64,000 bases of DNA from Bordetella parapertussis (GTDB taxonomy: Bacteria > Pseudomonadota > Gammaproteobacteria > Burkholderiales > Burkholderiaceae_C): the NCBI GenBank assembly GCA_945873925.1, contig CAMCES010000002.1:26907-90906 (forward strand). The letters are read 5' to 3'. Both the position numbers and the translations under genes were made by a program. This document shows, piece after piece, positions 36,147 to 46,604 of the stretch (positions are counted from its first letter, which is position 1; each line of letters starts with the position of its first letter). The notes beneath the pieces were generated by a model, which was not told the DNA's origin, did not search any database, and was given only the letters and a program-made list of their open reading frames with translations.

Positions 36147-38165
36147 TTGTCTGATGCACTGGCCAACCAGGTGCTGGAGGTGTTCACCGCAGAGGGACCG
36201 TTGGCCCGCGCCAGCGCTTTTTTCAAGCCCCGTGCGGGCCAAACCGAGATGGCGTTGGCGGTTGCCAACACGATTGAGCTGGGTGGCTCATTGGTGGTTG
36301 AGGCGGGCACTGGCGTGGGCAAAACCTTTGCCTACTTGGTGCCTGCGCTGCTCAGTGGCGAGCGCGTGCTGGTGTCAACCGCCACCAAGACCTTGCAAGA
36401 CCAACTGTTTGCCCGCGACATACCTGAGTTGCTAGAGGCGCTGGGGTTGCCACTGCGATTGGCCATGCTCAAGGGGCGGGGCAGTTACCTGTGTCAGCAT
36501 CGCCTGGACTTGGCACAACAAGCCACCAGTTTGCCGGACAAACATGCCTTCAAAACCCTGGCCCAGGTGCACACTTGGGGTCTGACCACCCGCACCGGCG
36601 ATCTGGCTGAGATGCCCACCCTGGACGACCGTTCACCCTTGATTCCCTTGATCACCTCCAACCGCGACAACTGCTTGGGCTCGACCTGTCCGCATTGGCG
36701 TGATTGCCATGTCAATGCCGCTCGCCGCGAAGCCATGGCGGCCGATGTGGTGGTCATCAACCACCATTTGTTTTTTGCCGACATGGCGGTGCGCGAATCG
36801 GGTATGGCTGAACTCTTGCCGACGGTACGTGTGGTGATTTTTGACGAAGCGCATCAACTCAATGAAACAGGCATTCAGTTCTTAGGCAAGCAATTGGGAA
36901 GCGGACAACTGCTGGACCTGGCCCGTGACGTCTTGGTCGCAGGCTTGCAACTCGCCAAAGGCTTGTTCGACTGGCAAGCTGTGGTGGCGGATATGGAGCG
37001 CAGCCTGCGTGAATGGCGACTGATCGTTGGCAAACACCCAGCCAATGCCAAACTCAAGTGGAGCGACCCGGAACCACAGGGTGTGAACCCTTTGGAATGG
37101 GCACAGGCTTTGCACGATGTCAGCGAAAGCGTCATGCGCTTGCAAGTTGCGGTGGAAACCGTAGCGGATGCCGCCCCTGATTTCCAGCGTTTGCATGAGC
37201 GATTGGGTGAGGTTCAGTCACTCATCAGCCATTTCGAGCATGCCTGCGCCCCTGGCTCAGTCAGGTGGCTGGAAGTCGGCGGTCAAATCCGCTGCTTTGA
37301 GGCGCCCCTGGATATTGCCGAGGTGGTGCAATCGAAGTTGTTGGATGCAAAACTGGACGGGTCGGCTGGTCCCAACAGTCCTTCGCCACTGCCACGCAGC
37401 TGGGTTTTCACCTCTGCCACCTTGGGGGATGACGACAGGCTTTCTTGGTTCACCGAACCCTGTGGTTTGAACCAGGCCCAGGTGTTGCGGGTTCACAGCC
37501 CCTTTGACTATGAAAACCAAGCCTGGCTGTATGTGCCCAGACTGATGGTGCCGCCCAAGGACCCGGGCCACACTGCCGAGGTCGGCGCTTTGTCTATCCA
37601 AGTCGTGCAAGCGCTGGGCGGACGAACCCTGATATTGACCACCACGGTGCGTGCTTTGCGCGCGATTGGGTTGCAGTTGCAGGCGGCTTTTGGGGAAGGC
37701 GGCCCGATCGAGGTGTTGGTCCAAGGTGAAAGTCCCAAGCGCCAATTGATGCAGCGGTTTCGCCAAGGCACAGAGCCTGGCAACAGGGGTTGCGTGTTGG
37801 TGGCCACCGCGAGTTTTTGGGAAGGCTTTGACGCGCCTGGCGAAGCACTGCAAGCCGTGGTGATCGACAAACTGCCTTTTCCGCCTCCCAATGACCCCTT
37901 GGTCGAGGCGCGCAGTCAGCGGCTCGAGGGGCAAGGACGCAGTTCGTTCAATGACTATTTCCTACCCGAAGCAGCCGTGTCCTTGAAGCAAGGAGCAGGG
38001 CGCTTGATTCGACGTGAGACCGACCGTGGTGCCTTGGTGGTGTGTGACAACCGCTTGGTCAACACAGGCTATGGTCGTCGTTTGTTGGCAGGCCTGCCTC
38101 CCATGAAACGGGTGGAGCAGTTACCAGAATTGTTGATTGCGCTCTCAGGTATTGGACAGAGTTAA
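36147..38165 (+). CDS. DinG/YoaA-like ATP-dependent DNA helicase with Fe-S cluster motif
   Basis: A 672-residue superfamily 2 helicase. Walker A AGTGVGKT lies at 53-60 and the DEAH box at 233-236. Four cysteines, 116, 176, 181 and 187 (YLCQHRL and NCLGSTCPHWRDC), match the 4Fe-4S cluster of the XPD/DinG group. C-terminal motifs include ATASFWEGFDAPGE and QGAGRLIRRETDRGALVV. Such enzymes unwind D-loops, R-loops or damaged DNA. The start is TTG at 36147, because no ATG or GTG fits the conserved N-terminus; AGG precedes it. Closest to YoaA by length and absence of an exonuclease domain. Confidence 0.9.
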   Translation: MSDALANQVLEVFTAEGPLARASAFFKPRAGQTEMALAVANTIELGGSLVVEAGTGVGKTFAYLVPALLSGERVLVSTATKTLQDQLFARDIPELLEALGLPLRLAMLKGRGSYLCQHRLDLAQQATSLPDKHAFKTLAQVHTWGLTTRTGDLAEMPTLDDRSPLIPLITSNRDNCLGSTCPHWRDCHVNAARREAMAADVVVINHHLFFADMAVRESGMAELLPTVRVVIFDEAHQLNETGIQFLGKQLGSGQLLDLARDVLVAGLQLAKGLFDWQAVVADMERSLREWRLIVGKHPANAKLKWSDPEPQGVNPLEWAQALHDVSESVMRLQVAVETVADAAPDFQRLHERLGEVQSLISHFEHACAPGSVRWLEVGGQIRCFEAPLDIAEVVQSKLLDAKLDGSAGPNSPSPLPRSWVFTSATLGDDDRLSWFTEPCGLNQAQVLRVHSPFDYENQAWLYVPRLMVPPKDPGHTAEVGALSIQVVQALGGRTLILTTTVRALRAIGLQLQAAFGEGGPIEVLVQGESPKRQLMQRFRQGTEPGNRGCVLVATASFWEGFDAPGEALQAVVIDKLPFPPPNDPLVEARSQRLEGQGRSSFNDYFLPEAAVSLKQGAGRLIRRETDRGALVVCDNRLVNTGYGRRLLAGLPPMKRVEQLPELLIALSGIGQS

Positions 38166-38175
38166 CACACCACTG

Positions 38176-38970
38176 TCACCAAAACTGATACCAATTTTTA
38201 TCGGCTTTGTCGGGCGCCGCTTGGGGGAAATACTTGCTGTTCGGGTATGACAATTTGAGCACCCGCAAGGTGTCTTCTTTGAGATCTTTCAAACCCAAGG
38301 CTTCGTAGGATTCCACCAAAATGATCAAAGCATCTTCAACGGCAGCGATGTTTTGGTACTCGTTCAAGGTGGTTTGTGCACGGTTGATGGCCGCGACATA
38401 GGCGCCTTTTTTGAAATAGTAGCGCGCGACTTTGATCTCGGACTTGGCCAGCAGGTTGATGATGTGGCGCATCCGCAAGGAAGCATCCTCGGCGTATTTG
38501 GATGTTGGAAAGCGGGTCACCAGTTCTTTGTAAGCTTCAAACGACTCACGGGCCGCCATTTGGTCTCGCTCGGCCAAATCTTGCTTGAACCATTTGGACA
38601 TCAGGCCCAAATCATCATTGAAATTGATCGTGCCTTTGAGGTAGATCGCATAGTCCAAGGCGGGGCTGGCGGGGTTGAGTTTCATGAACCTGTCCAGGGT
38701 CACAATCGCCGCCACGCGGTCACCGTTTTTGTACTGTGCGTAGGCCTTGTCGATTTGGGCTTGCTGGGCCAATGGGGTGCCAGCGGCTCGGCCTTCGAGT
38801 TTGTCCAACAGGCCGATGGCCTTGTCATACAGGTTGCCGCTCATGTTGCTCTTGGCCTCAGCGTAGATTTCCTCGGGCTTCATGCTGGCAGTGGGATCCT
38901 TGGGGTCGTTGGCACAAGCGGCCAACAGGCCCAACATCGACAAGGCAGATAATGAAAGTAGTCTCAGCAC
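38176..38970 (-). CDS. bamD: Outer membrane protein assembly factor BamD
   Basis: A 264-residue lipoprotein. The signal MLRLLSLSALSMLGLLAAC gives lipidated Cys19. The rest forms TPR-like helical repeats, with EEIYAEAKSNMSGNLYDKAI, FMKLNPASPALDYAIYLKG and the RFPTSKYAEDA motif. BamD is the essential partner of BamA in inserting beta-barrel proteins at the outer membrane. It is divergent from rluD, as in many proteobacteria, and its stop lies 10 bases from that of the convergent helicase. Confidence 0.95.
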   Translation of the reverse strand: MLRLLSLSALSMLGLLAACANDPKDPTASMKPEEIYAEAKSNMSGNLYDKAIGLLDKLEGRAAGTPLAQQAQIDKAYAQYKNGDRVAAIVTLDRFMKLNPASPALDYAIYLKGTINFNDDLGLMSKWFKQDLAERDQMAARESFEAYKELVTRFPTSKYAEDASLRMRHIINLLAKSEIKVARYYFKKGAYVAAINRAQTTLNEYQNIAAVEDALIILVESYEALGLKDLKEDTLRVLKLSYPNSKYFPQAAPDKADKNWYQFW

Positions 38971-39010
38971 ATTGAACCCTCAGTCAAAGCAACTCCAGCG
39001 ATTATCAACG

Positions 39011-40027
39011 ATGCCCATGTCCCCGAACGACATACCCATCCCGTCAGCACTGTCAGCGTTGGAAACCGAGGAGTTGGACAACGAGCTTGAGCGCCGGGAG
39101 GTGGAAATACCGGCCGACTTGCACCGCAACCGGCTCGACCGTGCTTTGGTTCGGTTGATACCCGAGTTTTCGCGCAACTACCTCAAACAACTGATTGAAG
39201 ATGGCTTTGTTTTTCCAGCCAACAGCACAACCCCGGTCAGGAAGGTAGCGCATTTGGTCAAGGCTGCGGAGTGTTACCAAGTTCAACTGCAACCTACCGA
39301 CATGTCGCAGGCGTATTTGCCGCAGGAAATGACACTCGACACGGTGTTTGAGGATGTTTTTTTGCGCGTGATTCACAAGCCCGTGGGTTTGGTGGTTCAC
39401 CCCGCACCTGGCAACTGGAGCGGCACTTTGCTCAATGGTTTGCTGGCCTTGGACAGCGGCTTGAAGCAAGTGCCGCGGGCAGGCATCGTGCACCGATTGG
39501 ACAAGGACACCAGCGGGTTGCTGGTCACGGCACGCACCCGCGCGTGCATGGACGCCTTGGTCGACTTGATTGGCCAGCGCGAGGTGCACCGCGAATACAT
39601 CGCAATATCACCCAGGCCTTGGCGAGGGGCCCCAGAGCGTGAGGTGGAAATGCCCATCGGGCGCGACCCGCGCAACCGCTTGCGCATGGCGGTGGTCGAT
39701 CTTGCCCACCAAGCAGGCAAAAACGCCCACACCAGCTTGCGATGCATGGCCACGAACGAACAGGGCAGTGTGGTTCACTGCAGCTTGCATACTGGGCGCA
39801 CCCACCAAATCCGTGTCCACATGGCGGCCATCGGCATGCCCTTGCTTGGGGACGTTTTGTATGGTGGCACCAGCACGCCTGGGATGCAAAGACAAGCGTT
39901 GCACGCGTTTCGATTGGGGTTTGTGCATCCATTCACCGGGCAAGTTCTGCAATTTGAAAGTGCGCTTCCCACCGACATGCAGTCGGCCTTGGCCGACATG
40001 GGACTGCGGCCCCCTCGACTAGAATGA
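39011..40027 (+). CDS. rluD: 23S rRNA pseudouridine synthase RluD
   Basis: A 338-residue enzyme. An S4 domain ([26 protein letters not shown]) precedes the catalytic domain with [15 protein letters not shown] (catalytic Asp), [25 protein letters not shown]. It modifies U1911, U1915 and U1917 in helix 69 of 23S rRNA in E. coli. The ATG at 39011 is chosen, with a second at 39017; the frame extends upstream into the bamD coding region. In many relatives pgeF follows rluD, but here scpB follows after 28 bases. Confidence 0.94.
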   Translation: MPMSPNDIPIPSALSALETEELDNELERREVEIPADLHRNRLDRALVRLIPEFSRNYLKQLIEDGFVFPANSTTPVRKVAHLVKAAECYQVQLQPTDMSQAYLPQEMTLDTVFEDVFLRVIHKPVGLVVHPAPGNWSGTLLNGLLALDSGLKQVPRAGIVHRLDKDTSGLLVTARTRACMDALVDLIGQREVHREYIAISPRPWRGAPEREVEMPIGRDPRNRLRMAVVDLAHQAGKNAHTSLRCMATNEQGSVVHCSLHTGRTHQIRVHMAAIGMPLLGDVLYGGTSTPGMQRQALHAFRLGFVHPFTGQVLQFESALPTDMQSALADMGLRPPRLE

Positions 40028-40055
40028 ATACCCCCTATTCCCCGGACCACACACG

Positions 40056-40685
40056 ATGAACAGCTTGGAAGCCAAGCGCGTCTTAGAGACGGCTTTGTTA
40101 TGCGCCACCCAGCCATTGCAGGTGCGGGAACTGCGCCAGCTTTTCCACGACGCCTTGGGTGCCGACACCATCAAAAGTTTGCTGCAAGACTTGCAACAGG
40201 ACTGGACCCCACGCGGTTTGGAGTTGGTCCAAGTGGCCAGTGGTTGGCGAATGCAAAGCCGCCCAGAAATGCGCGACTTCCTAGACCGCTTGCATCCTGA
40301 AAAACCACCCAAATATTCGCGCGCGGCGATGGAGACCTTGGCCATCATCGCCTACCGACAGCCCGTGACCCGAGGTGACATGGAGGACATTCGGGGCGTC
40401 ACAGTCAATTCCTTGGTGATCAAACAGCTGGAAGACCGTGGCTGGGTTGAGGTCATCGGTCACCGCGAGACGGTCGGTCGCCCCATGCTCTACGCCACCA
40501 CCCGTCAATTTTTAGACGACCTGGGCATTGCCTCCCTGGACCAATTGCCGGCGCTGGAATCCCAACACGCCGAGGATGGTTTTTTTGAACCACTGACCGC
40601 AAACACAGAGCAAGTGCAAGACCCCTCCCAGCTCAGCATGGCTCTCGAAATCGATGGCCCCGACCAGCCGGGCGGCACGGCGTGA
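40056..40685 (+). CDS. scpB: Segregation and condensation protein B
   Basis: A 209-residue ScpB made of two winged-helix domains, with [17 protein letters not shown] at the N-terminus and the conserved [21 protein letters not shown] and GRPMLYATT in the second. It associates with the SMC-ScpA condensin in chromosome segregation. A TAGAAT hexamer at 40020-40025, overlapping the rluD stop, is a likely -10. It ends in a GTGA overlap with rluB, so those two are coupled. The C-terminal tail of about 35 residues is acidic and probably flexible. Confidence 0.94.
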   Translation: MNSLEAKRVLETALLCATQPLQVRELRQLFHDALGADTIKSLLQDLQQDWTPRGLELVQVASGWRMQSRPEMRDFLDRLHPEKPPKYSRAAMETLAIIAYRQPVTRGDMEDIRGVTVNSLVIKQLEDRGWVEVIGHRETVGRPMLYATTRQFLDDLGIASLDQLPALESQHAEDGFFEPLTANTEQVQDPSQLSMALEIDGPDQPGGTA

Positions 40686-41725
40686 ACCCAAAAGGCATTC
40701 ATTTCAGCGAGGTGGTCTCGGGCGCCTTTGACAGTCAACCCGAAACCCCAGAAACCTCTGAGCCAGCCAAGCGGGTGTTGAGCCCCCAACCAGAAACCCC
40801 CAAGCTCCACAAAGTCTTGGCGCAGTCCGGCTTGGGCTCTAGGCTGGAGATGGAAGCCTTGATCGACCAGGGTCGGGTCTTGGTCAATGACCATCCCGCC
40901 CATGTGGGACAACGCATCCAATACGGGGACCATGTCAAGGTCAACGGCAAACCGCTGCACCTGCGTATCGAACCACCGCCACCACGCGTCTTGGCCTACC
41001 ACAAGCCTACCGGCGAAATCGTCAGCCATGACGACCCGCAAAGCCGCCCCACCGTGTTTCGAAAATTGCCGCGTTTGCAGCACGGCAAATGGCAGTCAGT
41101 GGGTCGCTTGGACTTGAACACCGAGGGCTTGCTGCTGTTCACCAATTCAGGTGAGTTGGCCAACAAACTGATGCACCCACGGTTTGGCTTGGAGCGCGAA
41201 TACGCGGTTCGGGTTCTGGGTGCGCTCAGCAACATCGAAAAAGCCAAGCTGCTCGCTGGTGTGCAACTCGACGATGGCGAGGCCCGCTTTGGCAGCCTGG
41301 AAGAGGGTGGCGGTGAGGGCGCCAACCATTGGTACCGGGTCACCATCCAAGAGGGGCGTAACCGTGAAGTCAGACGCATGTTTGAGGCGGTGGGCCACGC
41401 GGTCAGCCGTTTGATTCGTATCCGCTACGGCAAGATGCTGTTGCCGCGCGGCTTGAAGCGTGGCGATTGGATGGAATTAGATGCTTTGGATACCGAGCTG
41501 CTCGTTCGCAGCGCGGGTTTGGGCCGTGTGTCTGCCAAAACCGCCCCTGTTCGCCCATCGGCCAGCCTGAAATCCACCTCTCCCGCTGGCAACAAAGCCC
41601 GCACCGGTGGCGCTGCAGGCAATGGGTTCATTGGCGGCGAAAGCCTGTCGCGTCAGCGCCGCGACATCAAGGCCAATGCCGCTCGCAAAAAAGCCGCGCC
41701 TCGCAGGGCTAAAATGGGCAGTTAA
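40682..41725 (+). CDS. rluB: 23S rRNA pseudouridine(2605) synthase RluB
   Basis: A 347-residue enzyme with an S4 domain ([26 protein letters not shown]) and the RsuA-type catalytic domain ([43 protein letters not shown]). An N-terminal extension of about 40 residues and a basic C-terminal tail of about 70 residues ([19 protein letters not shown]) flank the core, as in other beta-proteobacterial RluB. The start is GTG at 40682 inside the scpB stop. The stop codon lies in the loop of a terminator-like hairpin. Confidence 0.93.
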   Translation: MNPKGIHFSEVVSGAFDSQPETPETSEPAKRVLSPQPETPKLHKVLAQSGLGSRLEMEALIDQGRVLVNDHPAHVGQRIQYGDHVKVNGKPLHLRIEPPPPRVLAYHKPTGEIVSHDDPQSRPTVFRKLPRLQHGKWQSVGRLDLNTEGLLLFTNSGELANKLMHPRFGLEREYAVRVLGALSNIEKAKLLAGVQLDDGEARFGSLEEGGGEGANHWYRVTIQEGRNREVRRMFEAVGHAVSRLIRIRYGKMLLPRGLKRGDWMELDALDTELLVRSAGLGRVSAKTAPVRPSASLKSTSPAGNKARTGGAAGNGFIGGESLSRQRRDIKANAARKKAAPRRAKMGS

Positions 41726-41746
41726 TGGGTATGCCCACTTATTTTT
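41715..41746 (+). terminator. Terminator-like hairpin overlapping the rluB stop
   Basis: TGGGCA (41715-41720) and TGCCCA (41732-41737) form a six-base stem around an 11-base loop that contains the rluB TAA, followed by CTTATTTTT. It would separate scpB-rluB from ndk. The stem is short, so it may be a partial terminator. Confidence 0.45.
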
Positions 41747-41769
41747 GACAAACCTTTGGAAACCTTCTC

Positions 41770-42195
41770 ATGGCCATCGAACGCACCCTCTCTATCATCA
41801 AACCTGACGCCGTCGCTAAAAACGTCATCGGTCAAATCTACGCCCGTTTTGAAGGCGCTGGTCTGAAAATCATCGCCTCTCGCATGGCCCACCTGAGCCG
41901 TGGCGAAGCCGAGGCTTTCTACGCCGTGCACAAAGCCCGTCCATTTTTCAAAGACCTGGTCGATTTCATGATCTCCGGCCCGGTCATGATCCAGGTGCTC
42001 GAAGGCGAGAACGCGATTTTGAAAAACCGCGACCTGATGGGCGCCACCGACCCCAAGAAGGCCGACAAAGGCACGATCCGCGCTGATTTCGCCGACAGCA
42101 TTGATGCCAATGCGGTCCACGGCTCCGACGGCCCCGACACCGCTGCCCAAGAAATCGCTTTTTTCTTTGCCGGAATGAACGTTTACGGCCACTGA
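41770..42195 (+). CDS. ndk: Nucleoside diphosphate kinase
   Basis: A 141-residue NDK that equilibrates nucleoside di- and triphosphates. [18 protein letters not shown] is the N-terminal signature and the phosphoryl-accepting His117 is in [12 protein letters not shown]. All residues of the active site appear present and length is normal. It lies between rluB and rlmN, a gene order common in beta-proteobacteria. Confidence 0.98.
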   Translation: MAIERTLSIIKPDAVAKNVIGQIYARFEGAGLKIIASRMAHLSRGEAEAFYAVHKARPFFKDLVDFMISGPVMIQVLEGENAILKNRDLMGATDPKKADKGTIRADFADSIDANAVHGSDGPDTAAQEIAFFFAGMNVYGH

Positions 42196-42217
42196 AAGCG
42201 GTTCTCTCCGCATCGCC

Positions 42218-43327
42218 ATGAAAACCAACCTGCTTGACTTTGATCTGGACGGTTTGGTTGCTTGGTGTTTGCAACTTGGTGAGAAAAAATTCCGTGCGGT
42301 CCAATTGTTTCGTTGGATCCACCACAAGGGCGTGTCTGACTTTGCGCAAATGAGCGACCTGGCGCAAAGCCTGCGCAGCAAACTCCAAGACAGCGCCGAG
42401 ATCAAGCCCCTGTCAGTCCTCAGTCGTCACGATTCAGCCGATGGCACGATCAAATGGATGTTCGAGGTCGGGCAGGGCGATGCAATCGAGACCGTCTTCA
42501 TTCCAGAGACCGACCGAGGTACTTTGTGCGTGTCTTCTCAAGCAGGCTGTGCTGTGGGCTGCCCGTTTTGTTCGACCGGTGCCCAGGGCTTCAGCCGCAA
42601 CCTGACCACCGCCGAAATCACCGCCCAACTCTGGTTTGCTGAACGCACCCTGCGCCAAGAGCGCGGCACAGATGAACGTGTCATCTCCAATGTGGTGATG
42701 ATGGGCATGGGTGAGCCCCTGCAAAACTACAACGCCCTGGTGCCCGCGCTGCGCACCATGCTGGACGACCACGGCTATGGGCTGTCTCGCCGCCGGGTGA
42801 CCGTGTCGACTTCTGGGGTCGTGCCGATGATCGAGCGATTGGGCCAAGACTGCCCCGTGGCCTTGGCGGTGTCATTGCACGCCCCGAACGACGCTTTGCG
42901 CGATGAACTGGTGCCGCTGAACCGCAAATACCCTTTGGCCGAATTGCTGCAAAGCTGCCGAGATTACCTCGCGCATGCCCCTCGCGACTTCATCACCTTT
43001 GAATATTGCATGTTGGATGGCGTGAACGACAGCGATGCCCATGCCCAGCAGCTGATCGACCTGGTCAGGCCCGCTCAAGGCGAGCCAACCCCTTGCAAAT
43101 TCAACCTGATTCCCTTCAACCCCTTCCCCGCATCGGGCTTGCTGCGTTCACCTGCCGAGCGTGTCAAAGCCTTTGCCGCCATCTTGTCCGAAGCGGGCAT
43201 CATCACCACGGTGCGCAAAACACGCGGTGACGACATCGCTGCGGCCTGTGGTCAGTTGGCCGGCGACATACAAGACCGCACTGACGTGACGGGCAGACGC
43301 GCCAAGACCATCCGCATCCATGCCTGA
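42218..43327 (+). CDS. rlmN: Dual-specificity RNA methyltransferase RlmN
   Basis: A 369-residue radical SAM enzyme that makes 2-methyladenosine at A2503 of 23S rRNA and A37 of some tRNAs. The CxxxCxxC motif is at Cys111, Cys115 and Cys118 ([13 protein letters not shown]). [12 protein letters not shown] binds SAM, and the C-terminal [17 protein letters not shown] holds the Cys that resolves the methyl-protein intermediate. It overlaps the predicted ispG start by eight bases; the usual pilF and rodZ genes that follow rlmN in relatives are absent. Confidence 0.97.
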   Translation: MKTNLLDFDLDGLVAWCLQLGEKKFRAVQLFRWIHHKGVSDFAQMSDLAQSLRSKLQDSAEIKPLSVLSRHDSADGTIKWMFEVGQGDAIETVFIPETDRGTLCVSSQAGCAVGCPFCSTGAQGFSRNLTTAEITAQLWFAERTLRQERGTDERVISNVVMMGMGEPLQNYNALVPALRTMLDDHGYGLSRRRVTVSTSGVVPMIERLGQDCPVALAVSLHAPNDALRDELVPLNRKYPLAELLQSCRDYLAHAPRDFITFEYCMLDGVNDSDAHAQQLIDLVRPAQGEPTPCKFNLIPFNPFPASGLLRSPAERVKAFAAILSEAGIITTVRKTRGDDIAAACGQLAGDIQDRTDVTGRRAKTIRIHA

Positions 43328-44609
43328 TTACGGCAAAATCCCACGCATGCATACCAACGACCACCCCATCCCCTTTGCCCAGCCCGCCCGCCACCGCAGC
43401 CTGCAAGCCCAGGTGCGTTGGGGCAGCCACGTGGTGAGCGTGGGAGGGGACGCACCGGTTCGAGTGCAGTCCATGACCAACACCGATACCGGCGACGCGA
43501 TTGGCACGGCCATCCAAGTCAAAGAGCTTGCCTTGGCAGGCTCGGAGCTGGTGCGCATCACGGTGGACACCCCTGAATCGGCCAAAGCCGTGCCTTACAT
43601 CCGCGAGCAACTCGACAAAATGGGCGTCAACGTGCCCTTGATCGGCGACTTTCATTACAACGGTCACCGCTTGCTGACCGATTTCCCCGCATGTGCCCAG
43701 GCGCTCTCCAAATACCGCATCAACCCCGGCAACGTGGGCAAGGGCGACAAACACGACAAGCAATTTGCCCAAATGATCGAAGCCGCGATCAAGTATGACA
43801 AAGCTGTTCGCATTGGCGTGAATTGGGGCAGCTTGGACCAAGAACTGTTGGCCAAGTTGATGGACGAAAACGCCCTGCGGGCCCAGCCTTGGGAGGCCAA
43901 ACAGGTGATGTACCAAGCCTTGGTCACCTCGGCCCTCGATTCGGCTGAATTGGCTGAGCGTTTGGGCTTGGCGCGCCAGCAAATCATCTTGAGCTGCAAG
44001 ATGAGTGGCGTGCAAGACCTGGTGGCGGTTTACCGTGAACTCGCCAAACGCACCAACCACTCTCTGCATTTGGGCTTGACCGAAGCGGGCATGGGCACCA
44101 AGGGCACAGCGGCTTCCAGCGTGGCTTTGGGTTTGTTGCTGCAAGAAGGCATTGGCGACACCATCCGTGTGTCGCTCACCCCACAGCCAGGTGAGGCACG
44201 CACGCAAGAGGTATTGATCGCCACCGAAATTTTGCAGGCGCTGGGCTTGCGCCACTTTGTGCCCAGCGTGACCGCTTGCCCAGGTTGCGGTCGCACCACC
44301 AGCACCACTTTCCAAGAACTGGCCCAAGAGATCGATGATTTTCTGCGCTTGCAAATGCCGGTGTGGCGCAAGCAATACCCCGGTGTCGAAAATCTCAAGG
44401 TGGCTGTCATGGGCTGCATCGTCAACGGTCCCGGCGAGAGCAAACACGCCGACATCGGCATCAGCTTGCCCGGCACGGGCGAGGCTCCGGCAGCGCCTGT
44501 ATTCATCGATGGCGAAAAAGCGCTGACGTTGCGCGGCGAGAACATCGCCAAAGAGTTCCATGACATCGTCGAAAACTACATCCAGAAAAAATACACGGTC
44601 AGCGCTTAA
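43320..44609 (+). CDS. ispG: 4-hydroxy-3-methylbut-2-enyl diphosphate synthase (IspG/GcpE)
   Basis: A 429-residue Fe-S enzyme of the MEP isoprenoid pathway. [23 protein letters not shown] and [10 protein letters not shown] mark the TIM barrel; the Fe-S domain has [10 protein letters not shown] and [17 protein letters not shown] with the three cluster cysteines. The start is uncertain: ATG 43320 overlaps rlmN, ATG 43347 is nine codons in; neither has a ribosome site. Direct abutment to rlmN makes translational coupling likely. It precedes hisS by 12 bases. Confidence 0.96.
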   Translation: MPDYGKIPRMHTNDHPIPFAQPARHRSLQAQVRWGSHVVSVGGDAPVRVQSMTNTDTGDAIGTAIQVKELALAGSELVRITVDTPESAKAVPYIREQLDKMGVNVPLIGDFHYNGHRLLTDFPACAQALSKYRINPGNVGKGDKHDKQFAQMIEAAIKYDKAVRIGVNWGSLDQELLAKLMDENALRAQPWEAKQVMYQALVTSALDSAELAERLGLARQQIILSCKMSGVQDLVAVYRELAKRTNHSLHLGLTEAGMGTKGTAASSVALGLLLQEGIGDTIRVSLTPQPGEARTQEVLIATEILQALGLRHFVPSVTACPGCGRTTSTTFQELAQEIDDFLRLQMPVWRKQYPGVENLKVAVMGCIVNGPGESKHADIGISLPGTGEAPAAPVFIDGEKALTLRGENIAKEFHDIVENYIQKKYTVSA

Positions 44610-44621
44610 CGCGACACGCAC

Positions 44622-45917
44622 ATGGCAGACAAATTAACCGCCGTCAAAGGCATGAACGACATATTGCCGCCCGACTCTGCGCGTTGGGAGGCCTTGGAAG
44701 CCACGGTTCGAGAAGTCATGCGCCTGCATGCTTACCGCAATATCCGCACGCCTATCGTGGAGCCCACCGCCTTGTTCGTGCGCGGCCTCGGCGAAGTGAC
44801 TGACATCGTTGAAAAGGAAATGTACTCCTTTGAAGACCGACTCAATGGCGAGCAGTTGACCCTGCGACCTGAATCCACGGCCGGGGTGGTGCGCGCAGTG
44901 GTCGAGCACAACATGCTCTACGAAGGCGGCAAACGCCTCTATTACATGGGACCGATGTTTCGCCATGAGCGGCCCCAACGCGGTCGCTACCGTCAGTTCC
45001 ACCAAATCGGCGCCGAAGCGCTGGGTTTTGCTGGCCCAGAGGTCGATGCCGAATTGATCTTGCTCGCCCAAGCCTTATGGCAGCGCTTGGGTTTGCAAGA
45101 CCTGCGCCTGGAACTCAATAGCCTGGGTCAACCGCCCGAGCGCCAACAGCACCGCGCTGCCTTGATTGCCTATTACGAGCAGCACGCCGACCAACTGGAT
45201 GAGGACGCCAAGCGTCGTTTGCACAGCAACCCCTTGCGGATCTTGGACAGCAAAAACCCCGCCATGAATGTCTTGAACGAGGGTGCACCCCGTTTGCTGG
45301 ATTTTTTAGGCGCAGAAAGCTTGGCGCATTTCAACGCTGTCAAGGCCATGCTCGACGCCAATGGCGTGACCTACACCATCAACCCGCGACTGGTCAGGGG
45401 CATGGACTACTACAACCTGACCGTGTTTGAGTTCATCACCGAACACCTGGGCTCACAAGGCACGATTTGTGGCGGCGGTCGCTATGACTACCTGATCCAA
45501 GAAGTGGGTGGTAAGCCCGCACCTGCTGTGGGTTGGGCTTTGGGGGTTGAACGTGTGTTGGAATTGCTCAAAGAGCAGGGGGCAAGCACCGCAGATGTGC
45601 TGCCCGATGTCTATGCCATCGTGCCAGAAGCCCGGGCCTTGCCCCAGGTCAGTGTCGCCATAAAGACGCTGCGCGGCATGGGTGTGTCGGTACAAATGCA
45701 CACGCCCAGCGGTGCGTCAGAGGGCATGGGCAGCATGAAGTCACAGTTCAAAAAAGCCGATGCCAGTGGCGCCCATTTCGCATTGGTTTTTGGGCCTGAT
45801 GAACTCGCCCTGGGGCAGGTCACGGTCAAGTCCTTGCGCGATGGCCAGGGCGCGCAACGCAGCGAAGACCTGGCGCAAATCAGCCGCTGGGGCCTAACCC
45901 TACAATCGAAGTCTTGA
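44622..45917 (+). CDS. hisS: Histidyl-tRNA synthetase
   Basis: A 431-residue class II synthetase. Motif 2 is [21 protein letters not shown], the histidine-specific signature [15 protein letters not shown] follows, and motif 3 is near [15 protein letters not shown]. The N-terminus [16 protein letters not shown] is typical. It charges tRNA-His. A paralogue, hisZ, lacking this function lies 8 kb downstream in the same string. The C-terminal anticodon domain is complete. Confidence 0.97.
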   Translation: MADKLTAVKGMNDILPPDSARWEALEATVREVMRLHAYRNIRTPIVEPTALFVRGLGEVTDIVEKEMYSFEDRLNGEQLTLRPESTAGVVRAVVEHNMLYEGGKRLYYMGPMFRHERPQRGRYRQFHQIGAEALGFAGPEVDAELILLAQALWQRLGLQDLRLELNSLGQPPERQQHRAALIAYYEQHADQLDEDAKRRLHSNPLRILDSKNPAMNVLNEGAPRLLDFLGAESLAHFNAVKAMLDANGVTYTINPRLVRGMDYYNLTVFEFITEHLGSQGTICGGGRYDYLIQEVGGKPAPAVGWALGVERVLELLKEQGASTADVLPDVYAIVPEARALPQVSVAIKTLRGMGVSVQMHTPSGASEGMGSMKSQFKKADASGAHFALVFGPDELALGQVTVKSLRDGQGAQRSEDLAQISRWGLTLQSKS

Positions 45918-45938
45918 TTTTTGAATTTTTGGAACCGC

Positions 45939-46604
45939 ATGGCCACGCATCTCGACCTTGAAGAACAAGAAAAACTAGACCAGTTCAAGCACTTTTGGAG
46001 CCGCTGGGGCAACCTGATCATGGGGCTGATCACGGCTGTCGTGGTGGTTTATGCCAGCTACAACGGTTGGAGATATTGGCAACAACGCCAGGCCTCGCAA
46101 TCCGCGATGCTCTATGACACTTTCGAAAAAGCAGCGCGTGCCTCAGATGTCGCCTTGCTTGGCCGCTCACTCTCTGACCTGCAAAGCCAGTTTGGCAGCA
46201 CCACCTATGCCCAACAAGCCGCCTTGTTGTCTGCCCGCATTTATGTGGCGAAAGACAATTTGGCAGAGGCCGAAAAAGCCTTGCAATGGCAAATCGACAA
46301 CGGCAAAGAAGAAGGTTATGTGGCGATTGCCCGTCTGCGTTTGTCTGCCCTGGAGATCGAGCGCAAAAACCTCGACAAAGCCAAGGCTTTGTTGCAAGGG
46401 CAAAAAGCACCGACCGGCTTTCAGCCTTTGTTTGATGACCGGCTGGGCGACATTGCCATTTTGCAAAACAAACCTGAGGTGGCCAAACCGCATTATTTGG
46501 CTGCCTGGAAGGGCATGGATGCCACCAGTGAATACCGCCGTTTGGTTGAAGTCAAGCTGGCTGCTTTGGGTTTGAACCCCCTCGAAACCGAGAACAAACA
46601 ATGA
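45939..46604 (+). CDS. yfgM: YfgM-family tetratricopeptide membrane protein
   Basis: A 221-residue protein with a short cytoplasmic N-terminus (LDLEEQEKLDQFKHFWSRWG), one membrane anchor (NLIMGLITAVVVVYASYNGW) and a periplasmic TPR-like domain. YfgM interacts with the Sec translocon chaperones in E. coli, and the gene almost always precedes bamB. ATG 45939 is chosen; a TTG 18 bases upstream is possible but less likely. A TACAAT at the hisS end (45901-45906) may be a -10. It overlaps bamB by four bases. Confidence 0.9.
   Translation: MATHLDLEEQEKLDQFKHFWSRWGNLIMGLITAVVVVYASYNGWRYWQQRQASQSAMLYDTFEKAARASDVALLGRSLSDLQSQFGSTTYAQQAALLSARIYVAKDNLAEAEKALQWQIDNGKEEGYVAIARLRLSALEIERKNLDKAKALLQGQKAPTGFQPLFDDRLGDIAILQNKPEVAKPHYLAAWKGMDATSEYRRLVEVKLAALGLNPLETENKQ

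Noticed and set aside
41745..41769. TTGACA as a -35 box for ndk
   Set aside because: A -10 at normal spacing would fall on the ndk start codon, so this is not a usable promoter for ndk.
43203..44621. Open frame of 472 codons antisense to ispG
   Set aside because: Shadow of ispG in a GC-rich codon-biased gene; no domain or signal is seen.
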